From contig CAYMFU010000103.1 in NCBI GenBank assembly GCA_964389805.1, forward strand, positions 1 through 12,108: DNA of 12,108 nucleotides, read 5' to 3'. The DNA is from JAGTVG01 sp964389805. Lineage in GTDB: Bacteria > Bacteroidota > Bacteroidia > Cytophagales > Cyclobacteriaceae. Numbering within the stretch: the first letter of the stretch is position 1; each line of letters starts with the position of its first letter. Made by a program: the position numbers and the translations under genes. The notes beneath the pieces are model-generated. The model saw only the letters and a program-made list of their open reading frames with translations. It was not told the origin of the DNA and made no database searches. Of this stretch, positions 1-6,698 are shown one piece after another.

Positions 1-1
1 C

Positions 2-76
2 ACCAGGGCATATCGTGAGGGCAAGAAATTATACTGGGCTAGAAAAAATGAAGAGATCATAGATAAACCAGTATAA
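2..76 (+). CDS. C-terminal fragment of a gene cut by the left edge; possibly Gfo/Idh/MocA-type oxidoreductase tail
   Basis: Reading from base 2, the frame is open from the window edge to a TAA at 74-76 and encodes 24 residues containing AYREGKKLYW and ending in EIIDKPV. The composition (charged, an aromatic LYW, then an acidic/basic tail) looks like real protein rather than intergenic translation. From memory, many Gfo/Idh/MocA-family proteins of Bacteroidota and Planctomycetota end in a similar AYR-x-GKKLYW-like tail, so that family is my first guess, but 24 residues cannot establish it. The gene converges on the DUF4091 gene whose stop lies at 245-247. Other explanations are a different enzyme family or a chance open frame, since 24 codons without a stop are not statistically compelling. 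Confidence 0.45.
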   Translation, partial: TRAYREGKKLYWARKNEEIIDKPV

Positions 77-244
77 TCCGAGGAACTGAAGGATTACCAT
101 TAAAAGATCCAAAATCCCAATGTGATATTATTTAAGGATCCAGATTCTATATGAGTTGTTCTTAAAATATAATTTCATATAAATCAAGGGAAGATATCCA
201 ACATCCCTGGATAAATTTTGAGCGTCAAATTATTACAAAAGGAT
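77..244. other. Convergent intergenic region with weak inverted repeats
   Basis: This A/T-rich spacer lies between the putative plus-strand gene end at 76 and the minus-strand stop at 245. It contains two short dyads: TATATGA at 148-154 with TCATATA at 175-181 (20-base loop), and TATCCA at 195-200 with TGGATA at 208-213 (7-base loop). The second is followed on the plus strand by AATTTT and could be a weak terminator for the left gene, but it lies about 120 bases past that stop and has no proper T-tract. No coding frame or RNA gene was recognised here. Confidence 0.4.
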
Positions 245-2074
245 TTATAAATTCTGTTTGCTTATTTCTTCCAGTATACTTTTACCTTCCTTTAACATAT
301 TCTCTGCAGGTATGGATTCAAGGGAAGAAATTTCATAGGATTCTAAATGTTCTTCTAATAGCTGAAGAGCTTTCTTTGCATCTTCAGTTGCCTGGGAGGT
401 AAGTTTTGCACGAATGATTCTGATTTTCTCGAAATCCTGGATACCTTCCCTCAATCGTTCAAATCGAATAGAGGTCCTTGCTTCAGGATATACAAAATAG
501 GTATCTCCGGCTGGCCAATTTCTAAATCGCGAATCCTGCAAAGGTTCCAAGACCCAGCTCATATATGCCCATCTCAAATAACCGGAATATCCTTTATATG
601 CAGCATGCCAGGCCTGCCATGTTGATTCCGCAGGTGGAGAAAAAGTAAAGTTGTTGGGGAAGGCTTCCACACAACAAGTATAATAGGTCGTAAATTTGCC
701 GGATGCATTTCTTCTTTTAATAACATCCTCAGGAATTACCTGGTTAGAGGCTACACACATATCGAACAAGTCATCTTCAATTTCCGGATGATAGCCCCCT
801 GCTAAAGTAATCTTCATTTCCGGAACTATCCTGGTAACAAATTCTATTGCTTTCTGCATGTCTTCAACCGGTCGTTCATCCATTGCAATAGCTGTCTTCT
901 CAAACCAACCTTTTTCTTTCAGGTGTGCTGTAAAATCGAGTAAAAAATCTCTCCAATGGTCTTCATACGCTTTAGATCCCGGCCTGGCTACAAGTGTGTC
1001 AACTATCTGTTTTGCCTCATCGTAATATAGGAACCGGTTGCCCCACGGAATCATAGTGTAACAATTTATCTGATCGGATATTCCATATTTTTCCGAAAAT
1101 GCAACCCATTGATCAAAATTGGTATAATCAAAATTCCAGGTTCCATCAGTTTTTTTACGCCAGTCAATCATTCCACGGTAAGCATCCTGTGTCTGACCAT
1201 TCCAGGGTCGATCGATGATACTCGTCGTTATGACTTTCTGACCAGAGTTCGCTAATCGTTTAATTAATGGCTCCAGGTATGCATAATGTTCATCACTCCA
1301 GGGTTCTACCTGATGATATCGGGCGACTGCTGATGGATTTTGCCAAAGATCCAGATGATAAGACCATTGAGATGGATCCGGCAAAATGGCATTTCCTATT
1401 TCAAGTATAATATTAAATTCTAATTTGTCTTCAGAACTGGATCCTGCAAACAGGCTGCCAGAGTATATGCCTGGTGGGATGTCTTCAGGAACATCAATTG
1501 ACACCCATATCGGGCGGGTAGTTTTTCCTCTATAGATTAATTCATCTACTTCGTCTATTACATCAGCTGCTAATGAAATTTGCTGACCTTCCACTTTATG
1601 TGGTGTGCATCCTCCGGCATATTCGTCAGTCATAACATATCGCACAAATCTTGCCTGCAAGCTGGATATGGGTAATATGTTACCTTCAATGGATTTAAAT
1701 TCAGACCAACTAAAACTTAATTTATCTTTGTCAGCAGAACTCCAGAGCACTAATTGGGTACTAATACGCTCTCCCCTCCATGCATAAACATTCCATATAG
1801 ATTGTATTTCTTTAATTTTTGGCGGAATACTTTTATCATATCGAATATCATTGGTTCCAAAACTACCATTCAAGGATTCGGAGACTGATTTCCATAATAA
1901 AGGATCTGTAGGATTAGGATCCTGAGGTTCCTCATAATCTGTGTAGGTGTAGGATACTTCAGTCACATTAATACTGGTTTCATTGCTTTTTGGAGAATTA
2001 CAACCAATTAATACGATGACAGACGTGAGAAAAAAAACTGTGACTTGAAAAACTGATTTAGAAAAATCATTCAT
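245..2074 (-). CDS. DUF4091 / GH123-like glycoside hydrolase lipoprotein
   Basis: Predicted 609-residue exported glycosidase-like protein. The N-terminus has a hydrophobic stretch ending in LIGC, so Cys25 is the likely lipidation site and the protein would sit on a membrane, probably facing outward. Residues about 80-230 look like a beta-sandwich, with aromatic and hydrophobic strands ending in the PPGIYSGSL turn. Residues about 235-555 look like a TIM-barrel. The C-terminal block RWAYMSWVLEP, then PAGDTYFVYPE and RFERLREGIQDFE (about 501-549), is the hallmark of DUF4091, which Pfam treats as the GH123 catalytic domain. GH123 beta-N-acetylgalactosaminidases use an adjacent Asp-Glu pair in substrate-assisted catalysis; Asp399-Glu400 in IAMDERP fits that position, so the protein is probably active. 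The substrate is unknown: terminal GalNAc is known for GH123, but most DUF4091 members are uncharacterised. It lies 86 bases downstream of the transglutaminase-like gene and is probably co-transcribed with it. The start is the ATG at 2074; a second ATG frame at 2070 is not in frame. Confidence 0.85.
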   Translation of the reverse strand: MNDFSKSVFQVTVFFLTSVIVLIGCNSPKSNETSINVTEVSYTYTDYEEPQDPNPTDPLLWKSVSESLNGSFGTNDIRYDKSIPPKIKEIQSIWNVYAWRGERISTQLVLWSSADKDKLSFSWSEFKSIEGNILPISSLQARFVRYVMTDEYAGGCTPHKVEGQQISLAADVIDEVDELIYRGKTTRPIWVSIDVPEDIPPGIYSGSLFAGSSSEDKLEFNIILEIGNAILPDPSQWSYHLDLWQNPSAVARYHQVEPWSDEHYAYLEPLIKRLANSGQKVITTSIIDRPWNGQTQDAYRGMIDWRKKTDGTWNFDYTNFDQWVAFSEKYGISDQINCYTMIPWGNRFLYYDEAKQIVDTLVARPGSKAYEDHWRDFLLDFTAHLKEKGWFEKTAIAMDERPVEDMQKAIEFVTRIVPEMKITLAGGYHPEIEDDLFDMCVASNQVIPEDVIKRRNASGKFTTYYTCCVEAFPNNFTFSPPAESTWQAWHAAYKGYSGYLRWAYMSWVLEPLQDSRFRNWPAGDTYFVYPEARTSIRFERLREGIQDFEKIRIIRAKLTSQATEDAKKALQLLEEHLESYEISSLESIPAENMLKEGKSILEEISKQNL

Positions 2075-2160
2075 AAAGGTATGTTTAATATTGTATAATG
2101 TATTTTTTGAAAAGGTATGAAAATCTATATTTCATGATTATAAAAAAGTATCTAATAATC

Positions 2161-3261
2161 TTAATCGCTTATAACTAATACTTTGTGAATCGGCCCGGAA
2201 ATGTCAGCAAGGTTTACACCCCGGAAAAGCAATTCATGCTTTTCATTTTTTAACTCTACATTCAGGGTGTCATCAACAGGTTCCCATAGTCCACTGCCAT
2301 CTTTTTTCATTTGATACTCCTTCAAATTTGGCATGCTTGATGTTAAGATTATTTTTGCTTCATTTTCCTGGATTTTAACGGATGAATGTAAGGTATTTGG
2401 TGTCCATTCAATTGCATCTCTGCTTTTTTCGGTTACCAGATATTCTGTGCCATAAGCCCAGTGTGGTTTTCCATCCCAGATCCAGGTATGGGTTTTGAAA
2501 TAATCATCTTCATACATGAGCATTAATGTCTTGTATTCTCCCCAGTTTGTAAACATATCATTATATACATGCCATTCAACCCAGGTATAAGTTTGTGCAT
2601 ACCGTTGTTTTGAAATATCATCTTCTTCATCAATTTCAACAGGTGTCTGGTCCGGACTATCTACAAGAATTAAATCTTTTCCTTCATTTTTGAGGTATTC
2701 ATCCCGCACTTCAAGTGCAGATAAAGGAATTCCGTCTTTTTCAAAATGGTGGTCGTATTTTGCATCAGATAAAAACCATTTTTTCTGGCCGTTAAGCCAG
2801 ATCTCATTGATGCCATGGTGACCATCCGGCCCCCCCTCAAAGGAAGGCCCGGCTCCCAGGGTTCTTGTTACATATCCATAAGCATTCATTATTGCATTTT
2901 GAACAGTCATAAAGTGACCACAATGAAAGCCGTGTCCATCTAATGCAGCATCCAGGATGCCTTCTGCATATCCCTCACCCGGATATGGTTCTCCGAAATC
3001 GTCAATCTTAATTACAGATTTTATCCAATGCCGTAGCAATAATATTCTTTTGAACTCATCTGTTTCTCCTTTAAAAACTGTATCCAACTGGTATTTAGCA
3101 ATTATGTGTTGGAATTCTGATGAGCGTAGGTCTTCATAGGTTCGGAATACAGTGTTCGGAATATATGCCGGATTTTCAACCTCAACCTGATGGTATTGCT
3201 TGCTTCTGCAGGCCAATAATAAGGCAATTATTGTTATTAGGAGGATTAATTTGCTTTTCAT
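2161..3261 (-). CDS. Transglutaminase-like (papain-fold) lipoprotein
   Basis: Predicted 366-residue lipoprotein. The signal sequence runs from MKSK through a Leu/Ile-rich core to LLAC, making Cys18 the lipidated residue. The middle of the protein has the order of a transglutaminase-like cysteine-protease core: Cys114 in GFHCGHF, His148 or His149 in DGHHGINEIW, and Asp166 in WFLSDAKYD, which together form a plausible Cys-His-Asp triad. Residues about 225-275 are rich in Trp and Tyr (EWHVYNDMFTNW, THTWIWDGKPHW), which could form a ligand-binding surface. Residues about 280-366 look like a beta-sandwich. Such domains may act as proteases, amidases or peptide N-glycanase-like enzymes; cross-linking activity is not implied. 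It is the first gene of a probable two-gene minus-strand unit with the DUF4091 gene, and it diverges from the esterase gene. A run of seven G lies in codons 142-144, between the catalytic Cys and His. The substrate is unknown. Confidence 0.82.
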   Translation of the reverse strand: MKSKLILLITIIALLLACRSKQYHQVEVENPAYIPNTVFRTYEDLRSSEFQHIIAKYQLDTVFKGETDEFKRILLLRHWIKSVIKIDDFGEPYPGEGYAEGILDAALDGHGFHCGHFMTVQNAIMNAYGYVTRTLGAGPSFEGGPDGHHGINEIWLNGQKKWFLSDAKYDHHFEKDGIPLSALEVRDEYLKNEGKDLILVDSPDQTPVEIDEEDDISKQRYAQTYTWVEWHVYNDMFTNWGEYKTLMLMYEDDYFKTHTWIWDGKPHWAYGTEYLVTEKSRDAIEWTPNTLHSSVKIQENEAKIILTSSMPNLKEYQMKKDGSGLWEPVDDTLNVELKNEKHELLFRGVNLADISGPIHKVLVISD

Positions 3262-3577
3262 CGTATATTTATATTAATACTCAATTGTATATATTGTTTC
3301 AGGCTGCTGCATAGGATTTCCTGTTATAAAAATATTTTTTCTCTGCAGAGTTGAAATGAAAAAATGATATTGACATTGGTTTAGTAAAAGTAAAAATAAA
3401 TCAAGTATGTGGCAACGACTTTCCGGTCTATATACACACTTTTTAAGATACAGGACTATTAGGTTTGTTACTAACCGCATCAATATAGTATAATTAACAA
3501 ATTAAGAAAATTAAAAAAATGTTATTATCATTCAATTAAATCAGTTAATTCCATATTCAATTATAATTTTTTAACAG
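3262..3577. promoter_or_regulatory. Divergent intergenic region between transglutaminase-like and esterase-like genes
   Basis: These 316 bases separate two divergently transcribed genes, so promoters for both must lie here or within them. The region is strongly A/T-rich, especially 3480-3577 next to the esterase start. I looked for the Bacteroidota sigma-ABfr pattern (TTTG near -33, TAnnTTTG near -7) and found no clean match on either strand. The nearest plus-strand arrangement is TTTG at 3464-3467 followed at suitable spacing by TATAATTA at 3489-3496, which lacks the terminal TTG. An imperfect 15-base dyad covers that TTTG (3462-3476). The 69-residue minus-strand frame inside the region looks like noise and has no recognisable start context or family. 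Confidence 0.5.
3462..3476. promoter_or_regulatory. Imperfect 15-base dyad, candidate operator
   Basis: GGTTTGTTACTAACC is palindromic apart from the central base and two symmetric A/T positions: its reverse complement is GGTTAGTAACAAACC. An outer pair, ACTAT at 3455-3459 and ATAGT at 3485-3489, is also inverted but not centred on the same axis. The site lies about 100 bases before the esterase-like ATG and overlaps the only TTTG in a plausible -33 position. It could bind a dimeric regulator of either divergent gene. The evidence is limited to symmetry and location. Confidence 0.25.
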
Positions 3578-5752
3578 ATGGAAATAAGAGATCTCGCCTC
3601 CTGGATATTGTTCGTATTTATTTCTACAGCAGCTTATCCGCAGGATAATATAGATCAATTCAATTATTGGCAGTATTATTCTGATATTGAAAATTCACAG
3701 TATAAAACTTTCTGCTCCATCGCATTCAATCAACTAAAAAGCCGGGAAAGGGAAATCCAGGAGCTCGATAGCAAGGAGGATTGGCTCGCCCGGCAATCGT
3801 TAATAAAGGAAAAGTTAAGAAAAATAGCTGGACCATTTCCGGATAAAACGCCTTTAAATGTTAAAATAACTGGTAAACTAAAAAAGGATGGATATACCAT
3901 CGAGAAACTGATCTATGAATCATTCCCAGGATATTACGTAACTGCAGCATTATATATACCCGAGGGTGTTAAAAAGAAGGCGCCGGCTATCTTTTATGCC
4001 TGTGGCCATACTCTCGAAGGATTTAGAGCCCCCGCTTATCAACATATTATTGTAAATCTTGTGAAGAAGGGATTTGTGGTGTTTACAATTGATCCAATGG
4101 GTCAGGGGGAACGATATGAATACTGGGATAAAGAAAATGATCAGCCAGGAATCCCTATCCCGGATCACGAACATTCCTATGCAGGGGCCCAATGTCTAAT
4201 CTCCGGTTACTCAACTGCCAGATATTTTATCTGGGATGCCATGAGAGGGATTGATTATATGCTTACAAGAAAAGAAATTGATCCCGACCGTATAGGAATG
4301 ACCGGCCGGTCAGGAGGAGGTAATATTACAGCCTATCTTGGCGCATTAGATGAGCGGATTCATGCAGCTGCCCCGGAATGTTATATAACAAGTTACGAAT
4401 ACATATATAAATCCATTGGACCTCAATGTGCAGAACAGAATCTGTATAAAATGATACAGGAAGGATTAGACCATGCTGATTTTATCGAAGCAAGGGCCCC
4501 AAAACCCACGCTGATCATTGGCACAACACGTGATTTTTTCAGCATACAGGGAACCCTTGATAGTTATAATGAAGCCCGGAAAATGTATCGAATTCTGGAT
4601 TTTGAAGAAAATATATCCATAGCGCTTGATGATACCGTTCATAAGTCAAGTAAGAAAAACCGGGAAGCGATGTATGCATTTTTTCAGAAATACCTCGATA
4701 ATCCTGGTAATCCCCAAGACATGAACGTAGAGGTTCCTGATCCATCCGAATTGAAGGTAACTGAAACCGGACAAATAGCAACCGCTCTTTCTGGAGAAAC
4801 GATTTTCACGATGAACAAAACAATTGTTCTGTCTCAAGTGGCTAATCTGGATACTAAACGTGAAAACCCATCAGAATATTTAGCTAACATACCAGGTTTT
4901 ATTACCGAAGATGCAGGTTTCAACTATCCCGACAATTTTGGGCATACGGTATTCTCAGGACGATTTGTTAAGAGCAATTATACACTTGAAAAGTACTTAA
5001 TTCCCGGAAGTGGTGAATATGTTCTTCCTGTAGTATTGTTCAAACCTAAAAAAGATATGAACGGAGACCTGGTATTGATAGTGCATTCCGAAGGTATGAA
5101 AACTGCGTTTGAAAATGACAGTCTGGTGTATAATCTGATCAAAGCCGGATTTTCGGTTTTATTGTGTGATTTACCCGGGATAGGAAGTATGGGCCCAGGA
5201 TATTTGAAAGGTGATTCCTATATACAGGGTGTTTCCTTCAATCAATGGTTCTCAGCAATCCTGACCGGCCGGTCACATGTTGGGCTTTGGGCAGAAGATC
5301 TGATTCGAATTGTCAACTTCACAAAAGGAAATTTAAAAGATTTCTCAATACTATCTGCCATGACAATTGGGCCTGTGGGAACCGCATTACTTCATGCGGC
5401 AATTTTTGAACCGGCTATAAAGCAGATTGGACTGATTAGCCCAATGATCAGCTATGCTGAACTGGCGATGACAAGGTTATATAAGCCTGAATATATTCCA
5501 TACTCAGTTGCCGGAGCTATTAGAGAATATGACCTGGCAGACCTGATCGCGGGATTACATGAACGTAAGATAATTATCGTTAATCCATTATCCGGAGATG
5601 GAACGAAACTTGAAAGTGAAAAGCTTGATCAAATAATGGCCTTTCCAAGAAAAGTGTTTACTGAAAAAGGAAGCATCGATAATTTACAACTGAAATTCAC
5701 AACTGATGTGCAAGTTTTGCACTGGAAATCTATATTAAACTGGCAGGAATAG
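3578..5752 (+). CDS. Exported double alpha/beta-hydrolase, acetyl-xylan-esterase-like
   Basis: Predicted 724-residue protein with an N-terminal hydrophobic segment (about residues 8-20) that looks like a Sec signal peptide rather than a lipobox, so it is probably periplasmic or secreted. Residues about 90-375 form an alpha/beta-hydrolase of the acetyl-xylan-esterase-like/dienelactone-hydrolase-like group: the oxyanion-side motif FYACGHT (139-145), nucleophile elbow TGRSGGG with Ser245, acid Asp319 in GTTRDFF, and His355 in DDTVHK. This triad looks complete. Residues about 465-724 repeat the fold (LVLIVHSEG, then LLCDLPGIGSMGPG), but the expected nucleophile elbow reads TIGPVG (596-601) with Gly598 where Ser should be; a late His715 remains. 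The second domain is therefore probably non-catalytic, perhaps structural or substrate-binding. Tandem hydrolases of this size are common in Bacteroidota and Planctomycetota. A role in removing acetyl or other esters from plant or algal glycans is inferred. The start is the ATG at 3578; a 160-base gap to the next gene suggests separate transcription. Confidence 0.8.
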   Translation: MEIRDLASWILFVFISTAAYPQDNIDQFNYWQYYSDIENSQYKTFCSIAFNQLKSREREIQELDSKEDWLARQSLIKEKLRKIAGPFPDKTPLNVKITGKLKKDGYTIEKLIYESFPGYYVTAALYIPEGVKKKAPAIFYACGHTLEGFRAPAYQHIIVNLVKKGFVVFTIDPMGQGERYEYWDKENDQPGIPIPDHEHSYAGAQCLISGYSTARYFIWDAMRGIDYMLTRKEIDPDRIGMTGRSGGGNITAYLGALDERIHAAAPECYITSYEYIYKSIGPQCAEQNLYKMIQEGLDHADFIEARAPKPTLIIGTTRDFFSIQGTLDSYNEARKMYRILDFEENISIALDDTVHKSSKKNREAMYAFFQKYLDNPGNPQDMNVEVPDPSELKVTETGQIATALSGETIFTMNKTIVLSQVANLDTKRENPSEYLANIPGFITEDAGFNYPDNFGHTVFSGRFVKSNYTLEKYLIPGSGEYVLPVVLFKPKKDMNGDLVLIVHSEGMKTAFENDSLVYNLIKAGFSVLLCDLPGIGSMGPGYLKGDSYIQGVSFNQWFSAILTGRSHVGLWAEDLIRIVNFTKGNLKDFSILSAMTIGPVGTALLHAAIFEPAIKQIGLISPMISYAELAMTRLYKPEYIPYSVAGAIREYDLADLIAGLHERKIIIVNPLSGDGTKLESEKLDQIMAFPRKVFTEKGSIDNLQLKFTTDVQVLHWKSILNWQE
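4299..4312. repeat. 14-base perfect palindrome, copy 1
   Basis: TGACCGGCCGGTCA is identical to its own reverse complement. It encodes the Thr-Gly-Arg-Ser of the first hydrolase domain's nucleophile elbow. An identical copy lies at 5262-5275 in the same gene and the same reading frame, also encoding Thr-Gly-Arg-Ser. It is G/C-rich compared with its surroundings. Confidence 0.6.
5262..5275. repeat. 14-base perfect palindrome, copy 2
   Basis: Second copy of TGACCGGCCGGTCA, starting 963 bases after the first. It encodes Thr-Gly-Arg-Ser at residues 563-566. This is not the nucleophile-elbow position of the second domain, which lies some 30 residues later, so the match is not explained simply by aligned domain duplication. 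Confidence 0.6.
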
Positions 5753-5758
5753 CATAAG

Positions 5759-5772
5759 AGGATATATATCCT
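5759..5772. repeat. 14-base A/T-rich palindrome after the esterase gene
   Basis: AGGATATATATCCT is perfectly palindromic and begins 7 bases after the esterase-like stop codon. It could fold into a short hairpin, but no T-tract follows, so I do not call it an intrinsic terminator. A protein-binding site or chance symmetry in A/T-rich DNA are alternatives. Confidence 0.3.
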
Positions 5773-5912
5773 GTGTGGAAATTATAATACATTAAACCAG
5801 GTATTTTTATATTACCCTTTTTATGAACTTATACTCCTGATTTCTGTATTTTAGTTCAGTTATAAAATTTTCATTGAAAAATCTTCTTATATAAATACCA
5901 TAAACGGTTATT

Positions 5913-6677
5913 ATGAAATCTTGGAATGTCTATATAATTCTTTTAATAATCTTTTTTGTGTTCACATCCTGTGCAAAACAGATTGAAAATGATCTATCGT
6001 TGACATTGAAGGAGTATCGGGCATTAGGCGTGCCGGATCATAACAGGCAGTGGTCACAGGATGATTACCTGGATGCATTTATGGCTTTGAATAAGTTGAA
6101 ATTGACCAAGCCTTCTTCACTTCCAAGAAAAAATAGTAACAAATCCGGAAAATTGTTTGACCGGATGATCAGTGAAAGTAATTTTTCCTTTCTGCAAGCT
6201 GATACTACATCCCTCGGTGAAAAAGCCTATCAGATTCAGTATTTCTCCAGTATTCAGAATGAACTGGTAAAACTATATACGATTGTTTTAAGAAAGGACC
6301 AATACTACTATCAGGAATTAATCGATCTGTACATTTTCGGATTGGTTGTTACTCAGAAAAAACTGGACCTGGCAAACAAAATATTAAACTCCAGTGATGA
6401 GGCAGATAAAAAATTGCAATACGGGCTATATTCGGTACAACTAGGTTATATGGAAATGGTCATATACATTTTGGAAAATCAGAATATTTCGATTTCTTAT
6501 TCTGATAAAGATCATGAACGTATTTGTGAAAATGTTGTTGAATCAATCAATAACAACAAAGACTGGATGAGCTCCAAGGATGCTGATACAATTAAACAAA
6601 AGGTGAAGATGGTGGTTGATAATACATCATCGGAAATTACCAGAGATTATTATCTTGAATTGTTGGAAAACTGGTAA
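5913..6677 (+). CDS. Unrecognised 254-residue lipoprotein
   Basis: I do not recognise this family. The N-terminus (MKSWNVY, then a strongly hydrophobic run to VFTSC) is a good lipoprotein signal with Cys20 as the modified residue. The mature part has no transmembrane segment. Residues 30-60 contain YRALGVPDHNRQWSQDDY, and residues 68-98 contain SLPRKNSNKSGKLFDRM followed by SFLQ; both look constrained rather than random. Residues about 105-190 are probably alpha-helical, with a Tyr-rich patch (QYYYQELIDLYIFG), and faintly suggest paired helices of a TPR-like fold, though no repeat consensus is met. Only one other Cys (205) is present. The gene stands 160 bases after the esterase-like gene on the same strand and ends 21 bases from the converging FG-GAP gene, so it may be a single transcription unit. 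Its start, ATG at 5913, directly precedes the signal peptide. Function unknown. Confidence 0.8.
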   Translation: MKSWNVYIILLIIFFVFTSCAKQIENDLSLTLKEYRALGVPDHNRQWSQDDYLDAFMALNKLKLTKPSSLPRKNSNKSGKLFDRMISESNFSFLQADTTSLGEKAYQIQYFSSIQNELVKLYTIVLRKDQYYYQELIDLYIFGLVVTQKKLDLANKILNSSDEADKKLQYGLYSVQLGYMEMVIYILENQNISISYSDKDHERICENVVESINNNKDWMSSKDADTIKQKVKMVVDNTSSEITRDYYLELLENW

Positions 6678-6698
6678 TCATGCTTTATCTGTCCCGGT

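Noticed and set aside
3274..3483. 69-residue minus-strand frame in the divergent spacer
   Set aside because: Composition is typical of translated A/T-rich noncoding DNA, no family is recognisable, and it fills the region needed for two promoters.
5797..5825. Possible terminator after the esterase gene (GGTA...TACC followed by CTTTTT)
   Set aside because: Only a four-base stem can form and the T-tract is short; too weak to call.
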